Positions 22,849 to 34,224 of a stretch of 64,000 bases of DNA are shown here, in pieces. Both the position numbers and the translations under genes were made by a program. Numbering within the stretch: position 1 is the stretch's first letter; each line of letters opens with the position of its first letter. This stretch comes from Acanthopleura granulata. Taxonomy: Eukaryota > Mollusca > Polyplacophora > Chitonida > Chitonidae. The notes below the pieces were generated by a model, which saw only the letters and a program-made list of their open reading frames with translations, was not told the DNA's origin and searched no databases. The DNA is taken from NCBI GenBank assembly GCA_016165875.1, contig JABBOT010000002.1:32353642-32417641 (forward strand), given 5' to 3'.

Positions 22849-23411
22849 GTAAGAGCAATCTATGTCTAAGCCACGGAGAAACTTGTCATTAAATCCAAGA
22901 TATTGCAGTGACATTATTATCTCCACTTGAGGAGAAGCGGTATTAGATTGTTTTTACATTCACAGGATTTCGTGGGTTATACATACCATGCTAATACTTA
23001 TACTATGCTGTGCCTTTCCACATTGGTTTACCTTTACCCGATGTTGTACGGTGTCTTGGTATGATGCTGTATACAATTATAGATGATGCTGTATGTGTGC
23101 ATGAAGCTGTACGATATCCTCATTTACACCACAGCAATACATGAACACACATACAACATTTACCCCTCTTGTGGGTAAAGCACAGTGACTTTTATAATAC
23201 CTGAACCCAAGTTTCAGTTGTATTTACCCCCAAATCTACAGTCTTTGAACATGACAAAGTTGTTTCGAGTTGTAGAATTATCATGGGCCTTTCCTTTATG
23301 GTGAAGGTATACATAAATAAATACAAAATCATGCCGTTAATCCTAAGATTTGGATTAAATCCACACAGTTTATCTTTTTTGCGGGAATATAGATAAGCCA
23401 TTCATCTTAAG

Positions 23412-23537
23412 CGTACTGAACTTAAGGCTCGACAGAGGAAGCAGACAGGCTATGGCATACCTGAGGAGGATCCTCCGGGAAACACCGAGCAAACTGAAGC
23501 CGAGCACATTCTGGACCCCCTCAAGGCCTACATCCTG
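23412..23537 (+). pseudogene. Mx pseudogene 1, exon L remnant
   Basis: Open frame ending TEAEHILDPLKAYIL before GTAAGC, corresponding to [15 protein letters not shown] in the intact gene. The charged loop before it differs in sequence and is 13 bp longer, as expected for the fast-evolving L4-type loop. Confidence 0.78.
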
Positions 23538-23689
23538 GTAAGCACAGATGGATGACGTTTTGTTGCACACACGTGTAGTTGTTATCATACTTACTTAACA
23601 GCCATCTTAGTGAAACATTATTCAAACCCTCTTTAGTAAATGTGTCGGAAGAACAACCATAGGTGTAAAGCTGTGTAAAAATGTGTTAT

Positions 23690-24062
23690 GAGACATCTGA
23701 CTGGTTGACAGCAGACCGTAAGTGTAGGCATTTGGACTAACTTCAAACTGCCCACGAGACTACTGACTGGTTGACAGCAGACCGTAAGTGTAAGCATGTG
23801 GACTAACTGCAAACCGACTCTGAGACTACTGACTGGTTAACAGCAGACCGTAAGTGTAGGCATTTGGACTAACTGCAAACCGACCCTTAGACTGCTGACT
23901 GGTTGACACTCTGACCGTAAGTGTAGGCATTTGGACTGATTACAAAGTGACCATGACACTGCTGACTGGTTAACAACAGACCGTAGATTTAGGCATTTGA
24001 ACTGACCACAAACCGACCCTGAGGCTGCTGACTGGTTGACAGATGACCGAAAGTGTAGGCTC
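23690..24062. repeat. 65-bp minisatellite
   Basis: Six units of GACTGCTGACTGGTTGACAG, CAGACCGTAAGTGTAGGCAT and TTGGACTAACTGCAAACCGA. The first two CTGGTTGAC sites are 65 apart. Confidence 0.93.
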
Positions 24063-24189
24063 TTGTGTAAACACGTTAAATCAAGTTGTGGCTGGTTTTA
24101 CTGCCGTATTTCTTTAATATTTATAATATGTTTATAATTTGTATTTTTGAGCCTAAATACACAAAATTTTCTCGAAGAAATTAATCAGA

Positions 24190-25250
24190 ATTCTCATACA
24201 TTTTCCCACAGCACTGTGTGCATGCGTACCGGAATTTTTCCAGCTAAGGAGCTCCGTATGCTCAGACATTTTCCCAAGTGCTAGTTAGGCTTGAAGCAAC
24301 AGGGATGTTCTTGTTAAAGTTGACAATGCCAGAGTTGTTGCTTGTATTAACCCTATAGGGTACAAGTCACTCAAATGTCTGTAACCAGATGACAGAAAAT
24401 ATGGGAATGGCAGCACCGTGTGCATGCGTACAAGACACTTCCCAGCTGATGAGCTGTTTGTGCTCGTTTTCCTACTGCACACTGTGCGCATTGGAAACTG
24501 TCTAATTGATGAACTTCGTATGCTCAGACATTTTCCTACAGCACTGTGTGAACACTGGAAATTTCCAGCTGAAGAACTTCGTATGCTCAGACATTTTCCT
24601 GCAGCACTGTGTGAACACTGGAAATATCCAACTGAAAAACTCCGTACACTCAGACATTTTCCTACAGCACTGTGTGAACACTGGAAATTTCCAGCTGAAG
24701 AACTTCGTATGCTCTGACATTTTCCTGCAGCACTGTGTGAACACTGGAAATATCCAACTGAAAAACTCCGTACACTCAGACATTTTCCTACAGCACTGTG
24801 TGAACACTGGAAATTTCCAGCTGAAGAACTTCGTATGCTCAGACATTTTCCTGCAGCACTGTGTGAACACTGGAAATATCCAACTGAAAAACTCCGTACA
24901 CTCAGACATTTTCCTACAGCACTGTGTGAACACTGGAAATTTCCAGCTGAAGAACTTCGTATGCTCTGACATTTTCCTGCAGCACTGTGTGAACACTGGA
25001 AATATCCAACTGAAAAACTCCGTACACTCAGACATTTTCCTACAGCACTGTGTGAACACTGGAAATTTCCAGCTGAAGAACTTCGTATGCTCTGACATTT
25101 TCCTACAGCACTGTGTGAACAATGGAAATTTCCAACTGAAAAACTCCGTACACTCAGACATTTTCCTACAGCACTGTGTGAACAATGGAAATTTCCAGCT
25201 GAAAAACTCCGCATGCTCAGACATTTCCCAACTGCACTCTATGCACAACC
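24190..25250. repeat. 63-bp array with 126-bp higher-order dimers
   Basis: About 16 units of 63 bp. Two variants alternate: one has ATTTCCAGCTGAAGAACTTC and GTATGCT, the other ATATCCAACTGAAAAACTCC and GTACACT, giving a 126-bp dimer. Because 63 is divisible by three, open frames of 252 codons (+) and 309 and 278 codons (-) run through it. They have no codon-level constraint or gene context and are repeat artefacts. Confidence 0.96.
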
Positions 25251-25264
25251 TGAATATGTCATAG

Positions 25265-26205
25265 CGACAAGCTACGTTAATCATGCCTCTTCTATAGCAA
25301 GAAACACTTACGTCACCAAAAGAAATTTGAAACAGCACTCACGACCTGCATGGCCTTCACTAAAGGCAAGTTTCGGTCTCTGCCTAGAACTGTTTTGTCA
25401 TAGAGACTGACGATTTAAGAAATGAAAATATCAACTCCGAAAAATCTCACAAATGTGCAAAGGGTGACTTTGGAATTAAGTTTCCTCTGAAAATCAAACA
25501 AAGAGAAGTGTTGGGAAGCATAGTAAAGTTGAGAGGTTTTGATACAGGAATATGTTAAGAAGATTGCATGCTACTACAGGCGTTCCATCGTTTCATCGCT
25601 TGACACTATGGCCGGTTATAGTAGCCCTGGATAAACGTGAGTCCAAGTCTGAAATCTCATATACTGATTTTTGTTCCAGTATCTTTTTTCTTCGCATTTG
25701 GTAGGGTAAATTTGACCCGCAAGACCATAATAAACTGCATGAAATTCACCCTGTCATCGGTTATAATTCTTATTCTCATTTTAAGTCTTTCTATAAATCA
25801 AGTGATTCTCAACGAGGTGTCGTGATTGGACGTTGTTGTATAACACAATTTTATCTTCAGTAACATGAGCAAATCTGTAATGCCATTGTTTACTATGCAG
25901 TTTTCGAGACTGGAGAAGTGGAATGCTTTCATTTTTTTCATTTGTTTTTAGTGCTGTACACTGCATCTCAACACTTACCACTGACATTTGCTGTCTTTCT
26001 ATTCCCCCTGTTAAGTGTCCTCATGAGAGCATCTCAACATCTGTTTAAATGAGCCGTGCATGGGTTAACCAAAAACTAATACGCCCACCGAGTTAATCAG
26101 CAGAATGTTACGATTTATACAGTATTCAACTGTCTCATTATAACTATGACAAGCCTTTTTGATGCTTACTCTCTAAATGCGAAATAATTGCACATATGTA
26201 AAATT
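25265..26205. other. Gene-free stretch
   Basis: No recognisable coding, RNA or repeat feature beyond short AT-rich runs. Confidence 0.5.
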
Positions 26206-26214
26206 CGTTTCTAC

Positions 26215-26675
26215 AGCCGTGTCAAGACAACCTTGGATGGGACACGGAGATAACCGGATAGACTTTGGCAAGATGGAAATGGTGGCTGGTGAACTTATGG
26301 AGTATGTAAAAAGTAGAGATTGCACGCTACCTGAAACCAGTTAAATTTGAAAACGCAATTGCAACTTGCCAGATTTATTGTTTTGCCGATGCAAGCAACC
26401 ATGGTTATGGAATGGTTTCGAAAATGCGCCTGACAGATGATAACGAACAAGTGTCTTGCTCTTTTCTCCAAGACAATTGAAACTATTACCATTCCTCGGC
26501 TAGACCTCAATGGTGGTAAATGACCGTGCGCTTGAGTAGAACACTCACCTAAGAACTTGACTTTCCGGTGGATAAGATCTATTATTGGACAGACAGTATG
26601 ATGACTCTCAGATACATACAAACCAAACCAGCGTCTTTCACACTTTTGTGGCGAACAGAGTCACAGTAATCAGAG
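26215..26675 (+). mobile_element. Broken BEL/Pao retrotransposon pol fragment
   Basis: Across two frames the sequence reads in order LGWD, an RW-WL motif, RYLKPV, FADASNHGYG, TIPRLDLNG, ELDFPVDKIYYWTDSM and FHTFVANRV. This is the region between reverse transcriptase and RNase H typical of Pao-type pol. At least four in-frame stops and two or more frameshifts are present. No LTRs, gag or integrase are visible nearby. It is a dead relic within the Mx pseudogene region. Confidence 0.88.
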
Positions 26676-26679
26676 AAGG

Positions 26680-27835
26680 CTCATATGTGCGACAATTGGC
26701 GATATGTTCCAACAAACCAAAACCCGGCGGATCACGCATCTAGAGGACTGTCCAAATATTTGTACATATGTCCAAAAGTTTTGGATTGTTTGTACATTAT
26801 GTGGATAACTCTTGCGCACATGTACATGTAATAATTCGTTTGCACATATGCATAATTTAAAAATAAACACCAAAACAGCTTGGTATCAGCAATCACTTCG
26901 CTATATTGCAAAACTTTAAAACATTTACTGTAACAACATGTCCTTCAATTTTACACGTGACGTTGACATCCTATTCCCATTATTTGTTTTCCTCAAATAC
27001 GCGCCATAAACTTGAAATTCAATTGAGATTTACGCTCTTGTCATCCGAAGGCCAGAGTGTACACGCTCAAAACCTACCTTTATGCAATCAGACAGGTGGA
27101 CTTCCCTGTAGGAAAGTATGCACGGGCGGTAAGACTTCAAAACAAGCTCAATTTAATACCAATGGTGGTGTCTCTGCCTGCTCTATTATTCTAATGCTGG
27201 GTCATACATGAGACCTGATCCTCCCTCCTGTGACACAATAGAAACCTTCCGTCATAGATACAAGACACGTCATGTAAACTCACTTGTAGAGGCAAGATAT
27301 CGGCATTGAGGGTTACCCACTATTTAACAGATTTCGAGCATTTTAGATAAGTCATCGTAACATACGAGACTTTACATGTGTTAGAGAATAATTTACTCAT
27401 AATAAGACGCTTAATGATATCTAGAACTGGGGTAAATTGGGAGGGGGCTGTTGCCAAAATCTGTAATGTTGTGGCATAAATGACCATGTGCTTCTGTTCA
27501 TCTGAAGCCTGACCCGTTCTACGCATGGACACTGATGCCACACTAGCAACACTGGCGTATTCTGGTTAACATGACATCGCTGCTTCGCTACTCCCCTGCC
27601 TCGCTTTCTCGCTCTGTATTGCAAGAGATTGTCTTTGAATTCGCAGATATTAATTCAGCCATGTGGAAATACAGAATTTCTGATAGTAAGAAAGCAACAT
27701 CTCTGCCTCCAATAGTTCCTGACAGTGTTACATCAAACTCTCCAAGATAGGAAGAGTTTCCAAGTAAACCAGAACTTGTGATAGTGGAACAATGTCATCA
27801 TTCAGAGAAACCAGCAAACGAACAGAGTACGTGTC
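26680..27835. other. Gene-free stretch
   Basis: No family-level similarity recognised on either strand. The open frames are short and unsupported by splice or coding signals. Confidence 0.5.
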
Positions 27836-27839
27836 AAGC

Positions 27840-27843
27840 ATAC

Positions 27844-27889
<46 letters not shown>
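27840..27889. repeat. (CATA)n(TA)n microsatellite
   Basis: CATACATACATA passes into an uninterrupted TA run, immediately 5' of Mx pseudo-exon D copy 2. Confidence 0.93.
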
Positions 27890-27890
<1 letters not shown>

Positions 27891-27900
27891 GCTTTCAAAG

Positions 27901-28034
27901 CCCAAGATGCCATGACCGAAGGTAAAGCCGGAATGAGTGATGAACTGATCACTTTGGAGGTGACGTCTTCCACTGACCTGCCTGGAATAACCCGTGTGGC
28001 TATGGATGGACAACCCGAGGATACAGGAGAGCAG
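27901..28034 (+). pseudogene. Mx-like pseudogene 2, exon D
   Basis: Starts after AAAG in place of the intact ACAG and reads [20 protein letters not shown]. It ends EDTGEQ before GTAGGA. An in-frame 21-bp deletion removes the strand just before DLPG, so the G3 region is damaged though open. Confidence 0.9.
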
Positions 28035-28525
28035 GTAGGATTCACATTAACTAAGAAGGTCTATAACATGGTTATTGCGTGAGCTTTCATTGCCAGCCGC
28101 TACGCGTATTGCAGACGGTCACACAACTCCCTTTCTTCCAACTCCCTTTTGTAACTTGTCAAACATTAATATAGGTAAATCCCATGTTTCGGGTGAGAAC
28201 GACTCTTGAAGAGATTCCCTTATATATTTGTGGGAGGCAGTTTTCTAAAAGTTAAGAAGCTCATCCGCTTCAAGTGAAGGCTTTTATTAGTGAGGCCAGT
28301 TCGGCACATTCGTATTAGACTTGGAATACGCTAATGCTGACAGCATTGGCCAACTAGAAACTTTTATATGAGCTTTAGCCTACACATGGAGAAACTCTGT
28401 TAAAACTCGATGCGAATTTTGGAAAATCGAAAAGAAGTCTGTCAATGACCTTTGAAAGACATCCAAACAGACTATGGTTGTTTCTACGATGATGTACTCT
28501 GGTATGTTACTTTTTATCTTGACAG

Positions 28526-28664
28526 ATATAACGACTGATAGAGCATTACATCAAGAGGCAGGAGACGATCATGCTGGTGGTGATCCTTAGTAATGTGGAC
28601 ATCGCCAACATGGAAGGATTAAAACTGTCCCAGGAGTTCGATCTGCAGCATGACAGGAGTCTGG
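28526..28664 (+). pseudogene. Mx-like pseudogene 2, exon E
   Basis: 139 bp, the intact exon length. The second codon is TAA, and the donor is lost (CTGGTT in place of CTGGGT). The VVILSNVDIAN core is preserved. Confidence 0.9.
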
Positions 28665-28699
28665 TTAACTTTCTTCACAGAATTTCATTACAACTCGGT

Positions 28700-30630
28700 T
28701 GACATTATCAGTTGTTTGTATACGTTATCCTTAATACATGAATGGGGTTTTTGGAGATATATGCTGGGTTAATATGATAAAGTCGAATGTTACCAAATTG
28801 ACCGTTTTGTCCACTGTTAGACTTAAACTGTTATTCCTGACTTTGTCAAATCCGTTTATTGCATTTGGTTTCTTTGTGACAGCTTTCAGATCAAATTTGA
28901 CTTTTGGTTGCGCTTTGTTCAAGATTATGACCGTTTTTGTCCACTTTTGAAGTTAAACAGTTTTCTAAACATTTTTTCAAACCATCTTGTTGAATTGAAT
29001 CTTGATATATCGCTTTGATATGTGATACGGGGTAAGGGTTGATACTGGATAAGAGTTTGTGTGGCTACTTGATCCGAGCGCAGAGTTTGTAGAGGGAGCG
29101 TTTTGAGTGGAAGCGTTTTAGGGAAACCGTCACGATGGAGCCTATATAGTCTTTTCAGACACAACTAGGTAACACAACGTGCAGAGTGGAAACTATGCAC
29201 CGAGGTTGCCACTAACTATACCCGTAACCTTTATAAAACTATATAGTTTTATAGATAAACCTGTGGACAAAGTGACTACAACGACAAGGGGTTAAATAAC
29301 AAGAAAGGAGTTCTTTAATATATACTTACTACTTATACTTACTATGTGCCGCTGTCCCGGGTTCAAACTGGAGAGAGAGCAAACGCCAGCCAAAACAAGT
29401 CAATCCCAGTTCAATTTGGTGAAGTCCGAGGGTATCTCCAAAGGAGAGAAGTTATAGTCCTAGATCGGGGGTATCAGGAAGCACAGTAACGTAGCGTGTG
29501 AGTGGCCAAAGACTTCTTCTTCATTGAAATTTGGGATTCGCTTATACAGCAGCGAACAAGTAAATCTTTTGTTTCTAAGTCACCGGTCGTAAATTTTGAA
29601 CCTTGCGTTATCTCACTTCATGTATCGTCTGGAGGTGCACTCTTTCCGCTTTTGGGTAACATTAATGGGGACCAACGGCGAGAACCATCATTGACACATC
29701 TGTGGGAATTTCAGCTTGGGTCATGGTGTCGCATTGTCCCATCTGGACAATCAGCCACGCCAAACGGGTTTAAACCCAACCGTGAATTTAATCACCATGT
29801 GTGGGCCTTAAACCTACGCGGGTCCTAACCCGGACACATGTAATCACGACATGTGCCTCGTAACAGTGACCTTGACCTCATTATGACATGCGTGAAACAC
29901 TTCCTCTGGACTATAAGTCGCATTTATGAATTATCACAATCCGAATCCGTCAGATTGCCCAGTAAATTAAAAAAAAAATGATAATAAAAAAATAATTAAG
30001 AAAAAATGCTGGACGGCGGCTGCGGCTGCGGCTGCCGCTGATAAATGTCGACAAAACATGCAAGCAGTCTACTCGTGAGGGGCCAGCTTAATTTTTGGAT
30101 ATAAAGTGAAACATAAAGTTAGCCACTAAATTCCCAAAGACGTTTTCTACAGTGCTCTAAAAATATTTTTGACACTTTCGTGGAAAGCGTCTCGTGATAA
30201 TTTGGCTGTGACGTCACATCACCCATCAGCTCTTTATCATTAGTGAGGTTTCTTAAGGTGGATGTAAAGACTTAGAGACCTTACTACCAAATAGAATAGT
30301 AGAAGGTTAGAACATACGCAGGTCGTTACCGTGCTATGAATTAGCGTCATGGCTTTACAGCTGCCAACTCTTGTCTAGGTCTTATTTTTTATTAAATTTA
30401 AATAGAAGTCAATAAACAGACATCCTTAAAGTCAACCATAATGTAACGGTGTTTTCAATGTAAGGCGATGCTGACTTTCGGGTGCAGTCTATAATTTGGC
30501 CTGATCTCCACTGCTCACCCCTCCCCCCCAAAAAAGCCAGATGGTCAGTGTTTAAACCTTGAATAATCAGAAGTAATCCGTCGCAAAGTTCCAAGTCGAT
30601 GTACTATTTTTGAATTCGTCCACGGTTGCT
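28700..30630. other. Stretch without exons F-L
   Basis: I find no Mx exon between pseudogene 2 exon E and the GED exon at 30640. 29225-29250 has a 20-bp palindrome ATAAAACTATATAGTTTTAT. A GC-rich GGCTGC hexamer run lies at 30015-30041. 29300-29900 has a distinctly higher GC content than its flanks and may be an unidentified mobile element. Confidence 0.45.
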
Positions 30631-30639
30631 CACTTGCAG

Positions 30640-30859
30640 GTGTGCTCCCTGTGGATTATGGACATGGTTCCGATGATCATTCGTTATCAGATGCTCGAAG
30701 TTCTCGTGGAGAGGATTGGCACCGAGCTGGGGAAGTTTGCGGCTAACCTGGAGAACGCTTATAACCTGCTTGAGGATCCAAGTGTGAGTAGAGAGAGAAG
30801 TCCTGCGCAACAGGAAGAATCGTCTGCTGCAAGCTAAGGAGAAACTCAAGAGATTTTAG
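30640..30859 (+). pseudogene. Mx GTPase effector domain exon (decayed)
   Basis: Nearly identical to terminal exon M of the intact gene: [20 protein letters not shown] and [11 protein letters not shown]. Acceptor CTTGCAG is kept. A frame change near GATCCAAGTGTG makes the frame end at a TAA near 30834, whereas another frame continues through LLQAKEKLKRF to TAG at 30857-30859. It is 220 bp against 222 in the intact gene. It may belong to pseudogene 2 or be the missing last exon of pseudogene 1. Confidence 0.88.
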
Positions 30860-30864
30860 AACAA

Positions 30865-31605
30865 CGATTAATGTACATTGACATAAAATAAGCCCAATCT
30901 TCAGTAGCAGTTTGTCAAAGGGACTAAGCTAAAGAAACACATAATTATTAACACAAGTTTATGTTTCAGCGTTAACTCACTAACTGTAACTAGTTACATC
31001 TGTATTCATCTGTACTACTAACAGTGGAACAGTTGTGTTCACATGGTGATATAGACAAGTACCTAAATTGGCACATTTATTCTCAGAGAGCTGATCTGTA
31101 CAGACAGCCAGAATGATGTTTGAAATTGGGCTTAATTAAAAAAAAGGACGACCATTTTGCTCGTTGATTTTATAGTTGAAGTTGAGCACCAAATACAGGA
31201 AAAATAGTAAATATAGTAGGAATAGAGAGCAGATAGTGTGTAGTAAGATAGAGTAAGAAACAAATGACTGTTACCGTTTATATCTATAGTATTTATAACA
31301 AATGTGCTCAATTTGTACTGCTAACCAGGGTATGGATGTATTCGAACAGGTAACAGGGTAGCTCAGAGTTAATTCGGCCACATTTTTATTTGCTGTACTA
31401 AGCACTGAATGTGGCGATACAAATATTATAAGGTTGATTCACATCGGGGACAGTTGTTATAATAGGTCGTAAACAGAATAAGATCGGGTATTTCTCCGAT
31501 CAGATGACAGGTTTGCACTCAGTCCGTCAGTCTTTCAAGACTTAGGAAAAACAACGGTTAATCGGATTTAATTGTATGTATATATGTAAGTATGAATGTA
31601 TGTGT
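30865..31605. other. Gene-free stretch
   Basis: AT-rich sequence; nothing recognised. Confidence 0.5.
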
Positions 31606-31610
31606 GCATG

Positions 31611-31908
31611 GGTTATATGACCACGAGGAGTCATTCGAATGAATATATCTACGGTATCATCTTGTGGCAGGGAGCTCCATGCCTCCAAAATGATGCCGCC
31701 ACTGGAACATCATGCCAAAGACACCAGACATGACACTTTATACTGAAACCGTGCCTTCGTGTGCTGTTTCCCTGCTCTGGCCTCTCAGTGATGAGCGCCA
31801 AGCGAGGCAGCAACAGATAACACTTTCAAAGTCTTTAGCATGACCCGATCCCGGGTCCCTCGGCCTCGAGGCGGACGCTGTTACCACCAGGCCATCGAGG
31901 CCGTCGTA
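31611..31908 (-). repeat. SINE family B copy 1 (tRNA-derived)
   Basis: Shares TGCCGCCACTGGA, ATCATGCC, CCAAGCGAGGCAGCAACA, AAAGTCTTT and CGGCCTCGA with 55360-55715. Read on the minus strand the right end is tRNA-like: GATGGCCTGGTGGTAACAGC then GACCCGGGATCGGG. Confidence 0.8.
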
Positions 31909-31929
31909 TTTAATTGAAACTTGGCACGT

Positions 31930-33885
31930 GGCTTTCACATGACAAGGTACAGATCAAAATTGTTGCCTTTTTAATACCTACTTGTCTTCTAATATACCAA
32001 ACATGTATCGCACGTGAATTGTGACAGCACTAGTTCCACAAAGCTTATTTAGAAAATGCTCCTCATACGTATATTGAATATTGGAGGTTGCAGTGAATTG
32101 CAGATCACATTCACTCGACTTCTGTCATTACAAACAAGGATTTCAACAGTGTTTTTAAAAAAATCAGCAGCTTTGAGCATCTGGGTCCCAATTAAGTCTT
32201 GTAAGTTACGAAATCAAGTACTCTCAGTTAAAATATTGATTTCATTAAGTATTCTCGCTTCACCGTTTTCACTATTACAATTTCGTAACCCATCTTCATT
32301 ACAACAAACCAGACGCTCCGTGTATCGCTACGCGTTTATGACTCCGTTTTCTGCCTTGATCAATTGACTGTACGAATTCATTCCAGCCAAAGCTTGAAAA
32401 GCCGTCATCATTTTCAGATCAAATACTTGCCAGTTCTCGTTTGCAAAGAATTTCTGCATGTAGTAAATTTCAAACGTGACAGTCAAATGTGCTGATAGCG
32501 CTTAAACACATGGCGGGCGAATATTACGAGTTGACCGATCCATGAAGGTATGTGTCGGCTCGTGTAGTCTCCTGCAGCACGATATCGTACATAGAATATT
32601 TTAAGTCCGTCTGGCCACGGGAGGTTGACTTCAGAGTACAAAGGTACAGTGAGTCTGGCCGCCTTTGTCTGAACTGGTAATTGCCAGTTGGCACACGTGA
32701 CTTTCATACTGGCTCTGTACTTTACCACCGAAGCACACACCCGATTAAATACTGATAAATAATGTAGAACGTAAGGGCACCTTGTACAGCCATGACCTTC
32801 ATCAGCGTCCCTGTAGTCGTGTGCCTTGACATTATGGCTACGACTATAAACATGTGATAGCCGGCTTGATATCTTGGACAGGTTGTTTGTGTGACCCACT
32901 GTGCTGTTGGCTATTTCTACTTGTGTGTCTTTCACGTTACTTACCGACCGTCCAACTTCATGAGATCATACCAGACGCTACATACATTAGAGCGCCCTAA
33001 ACAAATACACCGAACACTAAAAAAAAGTGACTAACCAATTTGAGGAGATTTGCCGAAGATTGGACTCGATCTCAAATTCAAATATATGATTAGATTAAAG
33101 AGATTAGATTAAAGCCTAATGTCGCAAAGTCCACCGAAGAGCCCTTGTAGATTTGAGATACAGTCTTTAACTTTTCTACTTTTCATAAATTTATGAAAAG
33201 ATCAAAGGACAATAGTAAGTGACAAATACATCTGGCATAGGCTATATGTGTGACTAAACTAACCCCATGTAACCCCTGACACTTATGCGCTTATTGCTGT
33301 GTATCCAACTCTACGTACACGAATTACCAGCGCCTACACTACACAAGGCCAAAGTTATGTTGACACAATATTGTACACACCAGACCTGCAAATAGTAGAG
33401 TGGCACTCAGTATATCATATAGCCAGTAGAGTCTCTCAAACTCCGTTCCGTGGCGATTTACGTGGAGCAGACATATATATAGAAAGTAAGCCGGACACAC
33501 TATTTATCATTGCCCTTAATTTCTTGGGCGAATCCATTCATCGATATCAGTGAGTCATTTATCGACAAATCATTTATATTTATATCATTTATAATCAGTT
33601 ACCCACACCCCCGCCATTTTTTCGACATCGATAAATGTTTTGTAGATATAAGTAAATAATTTATCTATATCGCGAATTCATTTATCGATATAGATAAATA
33701 AATTGAATTAAATGCGATAAATCGACAAGAAACCTGATTTCATCTGTTACGTGCGATCATTTGCCAACTGTCACTTGTTGTCGCTGCTTAGATTTCATAC
33801 TCCATGCTGTAGAGTTTGATATTTTACACCATGATTACAGACAGAACAATCAAACCCGATCTGTTTCACGTCATAGCTGTGTAAT
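31930..33885. other. Gene-free stretch with AT-rich palindromes
   Basis: Contains a perfect 20-bp palindrome at 33180-33199 and clustered ATCGATA/TATCGAT motifs at 33545-33725. A 150-codon minus-strand open frame at 32483-32935 is the longest non-repeat frame in the window; it matches no family I recognise and has no clear splice context. Confidence 0.45.
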
Positions 33886-33889
33886 TCCG

Positions 33890-34010
33890 CTTAACACGAG
33901 TCTGCGTCTGCGCGGCGCAGTGACCCACCATAATGCTGGCCGCCGTCCTATAAGTGAAATATTCATAAGTACGGCGTAAAACACCAATCGGATAAATAAA
34001 TAAATATAGA
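33890..34010 (+). repeat. SINE family A, internally deleted copy
   Basis: A short head remnant (CGGCGCAGTGACCCA) joins directly to CCATAATGCTGGCCGCCGTC, AAGTGAAATATTC and an AAATAAATAAATA tail. Confidence 0.85.
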
Positions 34011-34011
34011 C

Positions 34012-34217
34012 AGCGTAATGACCCAGGTGCCTCTCACCAATGCGTTCATGTGCAGCTCATGCTGGCTTCCTCTCTGACCGTACGTGGAAAGGTCTGCCAG
34101 CATCCTGCGGATGGTTGGGGGGGTTTCCTCCCACCATAGTGCTGGCCTCCGTCATATGAGTGAAATATTCTTAAGTGTGGCGTAAAACAGTAATCTAATA
34201 AATAAATAAATAAATAA
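34012..34217 (+). repeat. SINE family A copy
   Basis: Lies immediately downstream of the previous copy in the same orientation. It contains GCTCATGCTGGCTTCC, GGTCTGCCAGCATCCTGCGG, CCACCATAGTGCTGG and an (AAAT)n tail. Confidence 0.88.
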
Positions 34218-34224
34218 CACAGGT

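Larger units (their letters stand above)
17876..23537 (+). pseudogene. Mx-like GTPase pseudogene 1 (decayed exons D-L)
   Basis: Eight fragments match, in order, exons D, E, F(+G), H, I, J, K and L of the intact Mx gene at 49-58 kb: 17876-17994, 18358-18495, 19541-19777, 20290-20401, 20705-20844, 21016-21257, 22731-22848, 23412-23537. Exon lengths 242 and 118 are identical to the intact copies. Lesions: an 8-bp deletion before DLPG, a 1-bp deletion in E, in-frame stops in F, H, J and K, a lost acceptor at K, and absent exons A-C. The terminal GED exon could be the one at 30640. The introns carry four different minisatellites. It cannot encode a working GTPase: the P-loop exon is missing and multiple stops occur. 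Confidence 0.92.

Noticed and set aside
24285..25338. Long open frames (up to 309 codons) on both strands
   Set aside because: They coincide exactly with the 63-bp array, are open in overlapping frames on opposite strands, and repeat a 21-residue unit; unit length divisible by three explains them.
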